Positions 7,027-14,249 of a DNA stretch of 18,666 bases are shown one piece after another. The stretch's first letter is position 1; every line of letters begins with the position of its first letter. The translations under genes and the position numbers were made by a program. The notes below the pieces were generated by a model that ran no database searches, was not told the DNA's origin, and saw only the letters and a list, made by a program, of their open reading frames with translations. Origin of the DNA: Nitrososphaerota archaeon (GTDB taxonomy: Archaea; Thermoproteota; Nitrososphaeria; Nitrososphaerales; CADDZS01); contig JAPCJV010000004.1 in NCBI GenBank assembly GCA_027886785.1, positions 1-18,666 of the forward strand, read 5' to 3'.

Positions 7027-8205
7027 CTAGGAACGATTTCTTTTTGCCAGATAATTTTGGATTCTTCGCAAACCTTCTTCGAGTTTGGAAGTGGGTGACG
7101 CAAAACTTATTCTCAAATGCCCGTCTCCTTCAGAACCGAAGCTGGAACCAGGGATCACAACTACGTGCGCTTCCTTGGCTAACTCCTTTGCAAGCGTTTC
7201 ATCGCTTCTCGAGTACTTTGAAAAATTCGGAAAGGCGTAGAAGGCGCCCATCGGTGCTGTTACCTGAACTTCTGGGATTTCCTTTAACATCTTGACGACT
7301 AGTTCTCTCCTCTTAGAAAATTCGGCCGTCATTTGGCTGACGCATTCCTGAGAGGCTTTTAGGGCAGCCAGCGCGGCGTACTGGCTCACAGTGGGAGCGC
7401 AGATCGCTGAACTTCTGTGGATTTCCTGAAGTTTGGGTGAGATTTCCGCGGGCGAAGCAAAGTAACCAATTCTCCATCCGGTCATTGCGTACGCTTTACT
7501 GAAACCGTCTTGAGTGATTGTCCGTTCCAGCATACCGGGGATGGATCCGATGGAATAATGTTTGTTGTTTTCATATACGATGCTGGAATAAATTTCGTCT
7601 GATAAGACGAGCAAGTCATGCTTTACAACGATCTCAGCTATCGATCTCAAAGTTTCGAGATTCTGAACTCCGCCCGTAGGATTGTTAGGACTGATCAAAG
7701 CGAAGGCCTTGGTCCTCGGAGAAATGGCTTTCTCGAATTCTTCCGGGTCAATCTGAAAATTGGTTTCCTCGCGAATTGGAATGAAAACCGGCTTTGCCCC
7801 TTCTAACGCCACGTTCTGCAGAAATGCGGGATAGAAGGGATTTGTCATGATCACTTCATCTGCATGGGAAAGCAGTCCTTTGCAGATCACGCTCATTCCT
7901 TCCTGGGATCCGCAGACCACGGTAATTTGATCCGGAGAGTAGCTGAGGCTATTTTGTTTATGCAATTTTTCAGAAATAGCAAAACGAAGATCTGGCAAAC
8001 CTTCACTCGGAGTGTAGTGCGTCTTTCCTTCTCTTATCGCCCCAATCGCGGCCTCGCGAATATGCTCTGGAGTATCGAAATCAGGCTCTCCCACATTTAG
8101 GTTAATGAGGTCCTTGTACCCGAGAGATCTGGCGTAGCGCGCCATCTCCACCATTCCGTAGCGTGGAGTGTTGTTCGCATACTCTGAGATCCAATGGTGA
8201 GGCAT
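7027..8205 (-). CDS. Class I/II PLP aminotransferase (aspartate/aromatic aminotransferase type)
   Basis: The 392-residue protein is a full-length fold-type-I aminotransferase of the archaeal/bacterial AspC-like I-gamma group. Motifs seen: NVGEPDFDTP near residues 37-46, HYTPSEGLPDLR (substrate/helix region), NNPTGG with N175, SDEIYSSIVY with D203 (pyridine nitrogen) and Y206, the Schiff-base lysine K237 in DGFSKAYAMTGWRIG with R245 for the phosphate, and HLRISFA near the C-terminus carrying the arginine that binds the substrate carboxylate. It transfers amino groups between amino acids and 2-oxo acids, typically aspartate, aromatic amino acids or alanine with 2-oxoglutarate. Start ATG at 8205. 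It is a single-gene unit: the ThDP gene converges on its 3' end and the oxidase gene diverges from its 5' end with a 108-nt gap. Exact substrates cannot be told. Confidence 0.9.
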   Translation of the reverse strand: MPHHWISEYANNTPRYGMVEMARYARSLGYKDLINLNVGEPDFDTPEHIREAAIGAIREGKTHYTPSEGLPDLRFAISEKLHKQNSLSYSPDQITVVCGSQEGMSVICKGLLSHADEVIMTNPFYPAFLQNVALEGAKPVFIPIREETNFQIDPEEFEKAISPRTKAFALISPNNPTGGVQNLETLRSIAEIVVKHDLLVLSDEIYSSIVYENNKHYSIGSIPGMLERTITQDGFSKAYAMTGWRIGYFASPAEISPKLQEIHRSSAICAPTVSQYAALAALKASQECVSQMTAEFSKRRELVVKMLKEIPEVQVTAPMGAFYAFPNFSKYSRSDETLAKELAKEAHVVVIPGSSFGSEGDGHLRISFASPTSKLEEGLRRIQNYLAKRNRS

Positions 8206-8270
8206 ATTACTCGATTCTCGATTGCAAGCAAAATCGCAAAGTTACCAAACGACGGGACACGGAAAAGACA

Positions 8271-8286
8271 CAAACCTAAATATTTG
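8271..8286 (+). promoter_or_regulatory. TATA/BRE-like promoter for the di-iron oxidase gene
   Basis: The sequence ACCTAAATATTTG (core 8277-8284) lies 30-37 nt before the ATG at 8314, preceded by an A/C-rich stretch that could be the TFB-recognition element. The spacing predicts a transcript starting within about 10 nt of that ATG. It is also the best evidence that translation begins at 8314 and not further upstream. Confidence 0.6.
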
Positions 8287-8313
8287 CTTTGGGTGTACTT
8301 CTATGATTTTGGT

Positions 8314-9156
8314 ATGAGCGAGGTGACCGATGAATTCGAGGTCAACGCTAGGCGTGTCACCGAAGAACAGATCAAAGCTGTGGTTCCAAGAGATCTTCTC
8401 CCAAACGGTGCGTATGCCCCGGTCAACGGAATTTACGACATCGGGTGGAAGGAGTGGATGAATTTGCCATACGCAGACTTTGCCAGAGAAATGAGAGACT
8501 TTGACGATTCGGTGATCCGTGAAAATAGAGAATGGATTTTGAGGCTCGCCCCCATGATCGAGAAAGGAGAACTGTCTAAAGAAGAGATCAGGTTATGGGA
8601 GTTAGAAAATTTTCTTACTGTGGATTCTTTTCCTATCAAGATCGCGAGTCATGTGTTTCACAATCTTCAGAACCGGGAGGTCAAAGACATCATTCTCAGG
8701 CATACCTCTGAAGAAGTGGGACATGGTGAATTGAAGGCCGATTTTCTAGTCCAAGGATTCGGAATGGATCGAGTTCGCGATATTTGGAACGGGAAACAGC
8801 TTGTCTCAAGGAAAGCAAATTTTGCTGATGCAAACCCCAAAGTCGAGGAACTGGGGAAAATCAGTCCGGCTCTCGCCTATGCGACGGTCCCCTTTGCGGA
8901 ACGCAGTCTCCCCATGCTTAACCAGATAATGGGTCGCGCGTTGAGGAAACAGTACCATTTTCCCGATAGTATCCTAGGGTTCTACGACCTACACACCTAC
9001 GTGGATATCTACCATGAGCGATTGGGGCTCTATGTTATGGCGAAGTACGGGGGTGGTAAGAAGGGGCAAGAACTTTTTAGAGATTCTGTGGAAACGATCC
9101 GCCGCGACCAAGCTGAGATCTTTCGTGCTGGTTATGACGCTATGAAGGCGCAGTAA
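8314..9156 (+). CDS. Heme-oxygenase-like di-iron oxidase (HDO; TenA/PqqC/UndA/CADD-type)
   Basis: The 280-residue all-helical protein resembles the iron-containing redox enzymes of the heme-oxygenase-like di-iron superfamily. Numbering from the ATG at 8314, candidate metal ligands are E134 and H137 (EExxH pattern in TSEEVGHGELK), E196 (FAERSLP), and H227, D231 and H234 in LHTYVDIYHERLG. The last group is the HxxxDxxH pattern of these enzymes. Known members activate O2 to cleave C-C bonds or hydroxylate: UndA makes alkenes, CADD makes p-aminobenzoate, SznF and BesC act on amino acids. The open frame extends upstream to 8194, but that part overlaps the divergent aminotransferase gene and a TATA box, so I start at 8314. 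A zinc-ribbon gene follows 4 nt after the stop. Substrate unknown; TenA-like thiaminase activity is less likely, as TenA is shorter and lacks this metal set. Confidence 0.75.
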   Translation: MSEVTDEFEVNARRVTEEQIKAVVPRDLLPNGAYAPVNGIYDIGWKEWMNLPYADFAREMRDFDDSVIRENREWILRLAPMIEKGELSKEEIRLWELENFLTVDSFPIKIASHVFHNLQNREVKDIILRHTSEEVGHGELKADFLVQGFGMDRVRDIWNGKQLVSRKANFADANPKVEELGKISPALAYATVPFAERSLPMLNQIMGRALRKQYHFPDSILGFYDLHTYVDIYHERLGLYVMAKYGGGKKGQELFRDSVETIRRDQAEIFRAGYDAMKAQ

Positions 9157-9160
9157 TTTT

Positions 9161-9331
9161 TTGACCGAAAATCACGTACATTCGATAAGGATCGATTGCA
9201 TCAACTGTCACGAACCCAACAAGATTACCGTGAGGCTCCCAACCGCGATCAAGTGTGAGCACTGTGGTACCATCTTTGATGCTAGAATTAGCATTAGAGA
9301 ACCCGGGGCCGCAAGGAAAGAAAAAGAATAA
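9161..9331 (+). CDS. Small zinc-ribbon protein (56 residues)
   Basis: This short frame begins at TTG 9161, only 4 nt after the stop of the di-iron oxidase gene, and ends at TAA 9329-9331. The protein reads MTENHVHSIRIDCINCHEPN and continues to KCEHCGTIFDAR, with two CxxC knuckles (C13/C16 and C32/C35) separated by 15 residues. This is the classic rubredoxin/zinc-ribbon arrangement binding one Zn or Fe. The C-terminal tail is basic and glutamate-rich (ARKEKE). The tight spacing suggests cotranscription and coupled translation with the oxidase. Possible roles are a structural or regulatory partner, an electron donor if it binds iron (rubredoxin-like, though it lacks the usual CxxCG pairs and aromatic core), or an unrelated nucleic-acid-binding protein. 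No specific family is recognised. Confidence 0.7.
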   Translation: MTENHVHSIRIDCINCHEPNKITVRLPTAIKCEHCGTIFDARISIREPGAARKEKE

Positions 9332-9378
9332 TCTATTCCCTAGTAGTTGGGAAGAAATACACTTTCTTTTCTGAGAGC

Positions 9379-10701
9379 TCAGGATCCAGTTCTGAGTGCA
9401 TTCGCCGTATCTTTGAAATCTTTGAGGAAATTTTCCAGTACTCCCCATGTTTTCGTGAAATCTATAGCGATTCGCAGAAAGGGCGATCTAGCTTCATCTG
9501 GAAGAGTGCCCTGACCGACATACCAACCTTTCGCCGTGAGGGATTTTACGACCTCTCGCATTTCATACTTCTTCGACGTGATCAAGAGCCACGGAACCAG
9601 ATTCCAGATCGAGCTCAATCTCGAACGTTCAAACCCTTCGATTTTCTCTATTTCGTCGGAAAGCTGTTGTGTCAAATCCAGATCGTGTTTCAGACATCTC
9701 GCGTACCCTTCCAAGCCGAGATGCTGAACGAGCGCCCAGAACGCAAAGACCGAAGCACCGATCCGCGAGGAGCCGGAAATCACCGATTGATACGTTCTCT
9801 CCACAGGGATGCCCTTCAGATAATCCCGGTCGCGGATGATGAAAGAGCTGATCGGTTTGGGGACAAGGTACTTGTGGGGATCAGCTGTCATGCTTTTGAC
9901 CTGAGGCACTGTGAAATCAAACGGTGGGACTTTGTATCCTAGTTCGCGAAGAAAAGGAAAAAGAAACCCGCCGTAAGCTCCATCCACGTGTAGGTGGATT
10001 CCATGTTTTTCCGCGACCTCCGCAAATTCCTCGACCGGATCCATCGCGCCTATGAAGACATCAGGTGCCGTTGCAACCAGCATCACTGTGTTTTCGTTGA
10101 TCAAGCTCTCGATTTGATCCATTTTTGGCTTCAAATAATGATCAGTGTCTGCGACCCGCAGTTTTACCCCCGTAACTTCGCAGCCCAGCGACCAGCTGTA
10201 ATGCGAGTTAACCGAGGCTACAACCTCCGGCCTATCTTTTTTGTAAAGATCGCGCGCCAGCCTCACTGCCGCAAGATTCGATTCCGTCCCGCCGTGATTG
10301 ATGTAACCGCCAGCCTCCTCAGCATTCGTTCCAAGCAAGGATGCGATCAGCCGCACACACTCTGACGAGATTTCATATGAAGCCGGATTGTACCTCTTTC
10401 CTAGTGCGGACTGTCCGGTGGTCATCACCTCCGGCATTGCAAAAACCTTCTTTGCAAAGGGATGCGCGTCGGGGAAGATCGCGGCGAGGAAAAGAAATCT
10501 GTCCAACGGTAAATTTTTCGCAGCCCTTTCTTTCACCATCTTGAGGACCTCGTCCTCGGCCCGTCCCTTCTTGGGAAAACTAGTCGGAGGAGGGAAATCA
10601 TCTTCCCGCATCCAGGGCTCGTATTTGAAATACACCGATCCATCCTTCAGCGATTTCATTCCGTAGTCTTTGCTTTCGCTCGCTTGTTTTGCCGACGCCA
10701 T
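9379..10701 (-). CDS. Group II PLP decarboxylase/lyase (MfnA or sphingosine-1-phosphate-lyase-like)
   Basis: The 440-residue fold-type-I PLP enzyme belongs to the group II decarboxylase family. Motifs seen: HGGTESNLAAVRLARD at 136-151, NSHYSW with the ring-stacking H167, VDGAYGGF with D240, and the H276-K277 Schiff-base pair in TADPHKYLVPKP. The ADPHKY..PKP context and the GGTESN motif favour the archaeal L-tyrosine/L-aspartate decarboxylase and sphingosine-1-phosphate-lyase branch over glutamate decarboxylase. Expected activity is decarboxylation of an amino acid to an amine, or retro-aldol cleavage of an amino-alcohol phosphate. Start ATG at 10701 with a TATA box 29 nt upstream. It is divergent from a class III aminotransferase across 128 nt; a decarboxylase plus an omega-aminotransferase would turn an amino acid into an aldehyde (inference). 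Substrate unknown. Confidence 0.85.
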   Translation of the reverse strand: MASAKQASESKDYGMKSLKDGSVYFKYEPWMREDDFPPPTSFPKKGRAEDEVLKMVKERAAKNLPLDRFLFLAAIFPDAHPFAKKVFAMPEVMTTGQSALGKRYNPASYEISSECVRLIASLLGTNAEEAGGYINHGGTESNLAAVRLARDLYKKDRPEVVASVNSHYSWSLGCEVTGVKLRVADTDHYLKPKMDQIESLINENTVMLVATAPDVFIGAMDPVEEFAEVAEKHGIHLHVDGAYGGFLFPFLRELGYKVPPFDFTVPQVKSMTADPHKYLVPKPISSFIIRDRDYLKGIPVERTYQSVISGSSRIGASVFAFWALVQHLGLEGYARCLKHDLDLTQQLSDEIEKIEGFERSRLSSIWNLVPWLLITSKKYEMREVVKSLTAKGWYVGQGTLPDEARSPFLRIAIDFTKTWGVLENFLKDFKDTANALRTGS

Positions 10702-10829
10702 AAAGTTCGGCAGCCGAGTTTCAGTTATTTAAATCGCGCTAAGACTAGATCATTGTCGTAGTTCATGTATCGAAAATTGAGTAATGCTAATCTGCCAAGT
10801 GCCATTCGGTAACGTGATCGGAAGTAAAA
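10702..10829. promoter_or_regulatory. Divergent promoter region between decarboxylase and omega-aminotransferase genes
   Basis: These 128 nt separate two divergent PLP-enzyme genes. The decarboxylase side has a clear TATA box at 10726-10734. On the aminotransferase side I see AT-rich patches (around 10768-10790) but no definite box or palindrome. Shared regulation is plausible from the arrangement but no operator is visible. Confidence 0.4.
10726..10734 (-). promoter_or_regulatory. TATA box of the group II decarboxylase gene
   Basis: On the minus strand ATTTAAATA sits 25-33 nt upstream of the ATG at 10701, preceded by GCGCG. This is typical archaeal core-promoter placement for a leaderless transcript. 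It lies in the 128-nt divergent gap shared with the class III aminotransferase gene, for which I see no equally clear box. Confidence 0.6.
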
Positions 10830-12107
10830 ATGTCAATAACAAGATCGCTTCTAGCATCTCGAAGATCACTTCCCATCTTGATAAAGGGGGAGGGCGTACA
10901 TGTTACAGATTCCGAAGGAAATGAATACTTAGACTTCGTCGGTGGAATAGGTGCGGTGGGGCTCGGACACTGCCATCCTGAAATTGTAAAAACCATACAC
11001 GAACAATCTGACAAACTGATCGGCACGGGGCTTTATTATTCGGACACTCTCCTTGAGCTCGCTGACAAAATGGCCGAAATAGTTCCCGCTCCGCTGAAGC
11101 AGTCTTTTTTCTGCAACAGTGGATCTGAGGCTACGGAAGGAGCGATCAAGCTTGCCCTAAAAAATGCATTCGTTACTGGCAAATCGGGTACAGGTATCAT
11201 TTCCTTAATGCATTCATTTCACGGAAGACTCGGCGTCACGTCTGCCGTTACGGGTAGGTCCGACTTCAAAAAGGGACTATTTGCGTATTCTGCATTCTCA
11301 GGAGCGGCTCACTCGCCTGCCCCCTATTGCTACAGATGCACCCTCAATCTGTCGTATCCGGACTGCGAAATCGCTTGTGCGAATTTCCTGGAGGAGGTTC
11401 ATCGATATGGATTACCCGGAGGAGCGGCCGCGGTTATGTACGAACCGATTCTTGGAGTGGGTGGCGTAATTGTACCGCCAGACGAGTATCACGATAAAAT
11501 TCGCAAACTGTGCAAAGAAAATGACATCCCGCTGATCGTAGACGAAATCTTCACGGGTTTTGGACGAACGGGAAAAATGTTCGCTTCGGAGCATTGGGGC
11601 ATAAAACCCGACATCATGTGCGTGGGAAAAATCCTGGGTGGTGTCGGAATGCCCATCGCGGCTTTCATCGCTAGTGACGAGATCGCAAAATCATTTGACG
11701 CAGGAGATCACTTTTCCACTTTCGGTGGTAACCCGTTATGTGCCAAAGTTGCTTCGGCAACTATTGATGTTCTTAAGAAAAATAAGATTCCCGAAAATGC
11801 AGAAAGGGTGGGAAACTATCTTATGGCGGAATTACGTGAGATGATGAAAAAATATCCCATGATTGGAGACGTCAGGGGAAAGGGCCTTTTGATCGGAGTC
11901 GAGATAGTAAAAGATCAAATAGGAAAAGAGCCAAGCCCAGGCGAGGCAAAAAAACTTGTAGAGCTAATCTCGAAGCGAGGAGTGTTGATGGCTACAACTG
12001 GAGCATTCAACTGCACTTTGAGACTTACTCCACCGTTGGTACTTACTGAACCGGATGCATCTAATTTCTTAGTTCATTTTGAAGAATGCCTGAAATCGTT
12101 GACTTGA
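10830..12107 (+). CDS. Class III aminotransferase (4-aminobutyrate/omega-amino-acid type)
   Basis: The 425-residue fold-type-I PLP enzyme is full length. Motifs seen: DSEGNEYLDFVGGIG, LGHCHPEIV, NSGSEATEGAIKLA (96-109, PLP phosphate), SFHGR at 129-133, VDEIFTGFGRTG with D238, and the Schiff-base lysine K267 in CVGKILGGVGMPIAA. Downstream are FSTFGGNPLCA and RGKGLLIGVEI. The pattern matches 4-aminobutyrate/2,2-dialkylglycine/ornithine-type enzymes, which act on amines or omega-amino groups and hand the amino group to pyruvate or 2-oxoglutarate. A cysteine quartet, C167-x2-C170-x8-C179-x3-C183, lies on a surface insertion, possibly a metal or Fe-S site. The gene is followed after 68 nt by the DUF6282 gene on the same strand and is divergent from the decarboxylase. 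The exact substrate is not determinable. Confidence 0.88.
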   Translation: MSITRSLLASRRSLPILIKGEGVHVTDSEGNEYLDFVGGIGAVGLGHCHPEIVKTIHEQSDKLIGTGLYYSDTLLELADKMAEIVPAPLKQSFFCNSGSEATEGAIKLALKNAFVTGKSGTGIISLMHSFHGRLGVTSAVTGRSDFKKGLFAYSAFSGAAHSPAPYCYRCTLNLSYPDCEIACANFLEEVHRYGLPGGAAAVMYEPILGVGGVIVPPDEYHDKIRKLCKENDIPLIVDEIFTGFGRTGKMFASEHWGIKPDIMCVGKILGGVGMPIAAFIASDEIAKSFDAGDHFSTFGGNPLCAKVASATIDVLKKNKIPENAERVGNYLMAELREMMKKYPMIGDVRGKGLLIGVEIVKDQIGKEPSPGEAKKLVELISKRGVLMATTGAFNCTLRLTPPLVLTEPDASNFLVHFEECLKSLT

Positions 12108-12175
12108 CGTCGGATGATGCTGAGACAATTTGTTTCCGCTGGCGCCCTTGAATGAAGTGATTTGAAGGCTTAGAA

Positions 12176-13105
12176 ATGCTACTTAGAGATTCGGAATACG
12201 TCGGTTCTATTCAACCGAGCGAAGACGAACTCCGTAACTGCCGGAAACTTCTGGAGGGCTTTCTAGATCTCCACGTACATCTTGCACCGGACACAGTAAG
12301 GCGATACTGTGATGGTGATCAATTCGCGAGCGACGTTTCAAAAATCGGATACCGCGGCTTCATAATGAAGGACCATTATATTCCGACGCCTGCGCGCTCT
12401 TATCAACTCAGAAAAGGTTACCCCAAACTTGCAATCCATGGAGGGATCGCACTAAATCGTTCAGTTGGTGGATTCAACCCCGAAGCTGTTAAGGTCGCAA
12501 TACAATTGGGTGTTAAACAGGTGTGGATGCCTACTTTTGACTCGGCGAACCATTTCAAACACTTTGGGGCTTTCGGCCTCCCCAATCTGATCCCTGTCGT
12601 GGATGTCAAGTCAAGGACCAACTCTAATGAAGCAGGCCTAACAGTGCTCGATCAAGATGGAGAGATCCGACAAGACGTTGAAGAAATACTGTCCATGATC
12701 GCGGATTCAAACATAATTTTAGGAACTGGGCATCTGGGTCTCGAAGAAATCTATCTCCTTATCGACACGGCGCAAAAAGTCGGAGTCCACAAAATCCTCG
12801 TCACCCATCCCGAATTCATGGCCACAACGTGGCCCGTTGAAGATCAAATCAAGCTTGCAGAAAAAGGAGCAATCATGGAGCATTGCGCGAACATGAATTT
12901 CGACGCTAAATTCTGGGCATCGAACATCAAAAGAGTGGGCGCGGAGCGTTGCGTTTTATCGAGCGATTCGGGACAGGTGAAGAAGGGTCATCCCGCAATT
13001 GTGATGAAGGAATTTGTGGAGGCATTAATGGCGGAGGGAATCACAGAAAGCGGGTTAGATAAAATGATGAGGAGTAATCCGATGAAGCTTCTGGATCCCC
13101 CGTGA
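12176..13105 (+). CDS. DUF6282 family metal-dependent hydrolase (amidohydrolase/PHP-like)
   Basis: The 309-residue protein resembles the DUF6282 group, a branch of metal-dependent TIM-barrel hydrolases without an assigned reaction. Likely metal or catalytic residues are H33 and H35 in FLDLHVHLAPD, K65-H67 in IMKDHYIPTPAR, H186 in GTGHLG, H211 in VTHPEF, and D264 in LSSDSGQ. HxH on strand 1 and a late aspartate are the hallmark of this superfamily. The start is ATG at 12176; an in-frame TGA at 12158-12160 rules out a much longer N-terminus, and GAAGG-like purines precede it weakly. It follows the omega-aminotransferase gene with a 68-nt gap and probably shares its transcript. DUF6282 genes often sit beside RraA and substrate-binding-protein genes (from memory), which is also seen here. 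Substrate unknown. Confidence 0.75.
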   Translation: MLLRDSEYVGSIQPSEDELRNCRKLLEGFLDLHVHLAPDTVRRYCDGDQFASDVSKIGYRGFIMKDHYIPTPARSYQLRKGYPKLAIHGGIALNRSVGGFNPEAVKVAIQLGVKQVWMPTFDSANHFKHFGAFGLPNLIPVVDVKSRTNSNEAGLTVLDQDGEIRQDVEEILSMIADSNIILGTGHLGLEEIYLLIDTAQKVGVHKILVTHPEFMATTWPVEDQIKLAEKGAIMEHCANMNFDAKFWASNIKRVGAERCVLSSDSGQVKKGHPAIVMKEFVEALMAEGITESGLDKMMRSNPMKLLDPP

Positions 13106-13137
13106 TTAACGGTATGCGCTAGATTTTTCGATGGGGT

Positions 13138-14193
13138 TCAGAGCGACGGAAGTATTTCATTTCCGAGAAGTTGGACCGCTTCTTTTACATCCGGCCCCAA
13201 GGGAGCTATAAATGTGAACTCTGTAAATCCCTTTTTCTCTGCAAACGCAACTAGTTCCGCTACCTTATCCACACACTCTTTAGGCGTTCCGTTGATGATC
13301 ATAGAATCCACGAGTGCGTCCGGCACATATTCCGCAGTCCCTTCAAAACCTCCAGCTCTGTCTTGAGCTCTCCGGCATTGCTCGACAATCTTCATGTCGA
13401 TCCTAGATTTCTTTAGGAGTTCATCACTCTTGCTCGCGATGACCGCTCCCGCCTCCTGCTTTGCCCAGTTTTTCGCTTTGCGGCTATCTCTCGAAACAGA
13501 GATGCTGATCCCATAGACCCTTGTAAAGTTCCGGATTTTGGAGATCTTCCTACCTTCATCTATTTCCTTGATGCCCGAGATTTCGTCGAAAAGTCCGTTG
13601 GAAATCGCTATCAATCCCTGATTGGGCTGTTGGGAATCAAAAAATACGCCCTCGGCAACCTCACCGGCCATTCGTAGCAATTTGGGACCAACACTGGAGA
13701 GCATTATCGGAATGGATTTCGTCGGCGCGAAAAACATTTTCGTCTTTCCGATCTTTGAATAATTAGTAACTTGGGAAAGAGTAGGGTACTGAGTCCATTC
13801 GACTATCTCTCCTGAAAGGAGGCTTCTGAGTACCAGAATGGCCTCACGAAGAAAATTAACGGGGCTCGTTCTGGCGAACGCGCCAACAACTATCCTATTC
13901 CCCGGGGTGATGCCCAATTGGAACTCACTTCCTTTCATAAGTTCGGCGACAGTCGCCGCCTCGGCCGCGGTATCCACGGGATTCCGAGAATAAAGCCACG
14001 TACCACTTACTCCCAGATTCGTGGATACTTGAGGTGCTATTGCCCCCAAGAGCACCCAGGTGCTGCGATAGCCCAAATTGTCAGTAAAAAGAATCGCACT
14101 GAAATTTTTCTCGGCCAATCTGGACGCGGCAAGAATCTGTTCTGTCGTGCCCGAAGATGCGACCAGAAATTTCACTCCAAATTTTCTGGTCAA
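13138..14193 (-). CDS. LLM-class flavin/F420-dependent oxidoreductase (Mer-like)
   Basis: The 351-residue protein has the luciferase-like monooxygenase TIM-barrel plan. It begins with FGVKFLVASSGTTEQILAAS and continues with LFTDNLGYRSTWVLLGAIA, GVSGTWLYSRNPVDTAAEA (the segment that holds the cofactor phosphate in Mer and Adf), the ELMKGSEFQLGITPGN strand, and PIMLSSVGPKLLRMAGEVAEGV, the conserved gly-rich LLM block. Archaeal members mostly use coenzyme F420, for example methylenetetrahydromethanopterin reductase (Mer); others use FMNH2 and O2 to split C-S or C-N bonds. Start TTG at 14193; GTG seven codons in is an alternative. It lies 56 nt downstream of the NMT1-like gene, probably cotranscribed. 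This is clearly not canonical Mer by length and context, so the reaction stays open. Confidence 0.8.
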   Translation of the reverse strand: MTRKFGVKFLVASSGTTEQILAASRLAEKNFSAILFTDNLGYRSTWVLLGAIAPQVSTNLGVSGTWLYSRNPVDTAAEAATVAELMKGSEFQLGITPGNRIVVGAFARTSPVNFLREAILVLRSLLSGEIVEWTQYPTLSQVTNYSKIGKTKMFFAPTKSIPIMLSSVGPKLLRMAGEVAEGVFFDSQQPNQGLIAISNGLFDEISGIKEIDEGRKISKIRNFTRVYGISISVSRDSRKAKNWAKQEAGAVIASKSDELLKKSRIDMKIVEQCRRAQDRAGGFEGTAEYVPDALVDSMIINGTPKECVDKVAELVAFAEKKGFTEFTFIAPLGPDVKEAVQLLGNEILPSL

Positions 14194-14249
14194 AGATATG
14201 GTCGACCCTAGCTCAGAGGAGTGGTAAATTCAAAGAACGACTTCGAAAA

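Noticed and set aside
8194..8313. Upstream 40-codon extension of the di-iron oxidase reading frame
   Set aside because: It overlaps the start of the divergent aminotransferase gene and contains the TATA box; its translation is basic and unlike the family. The ATG at 8314 fits better.
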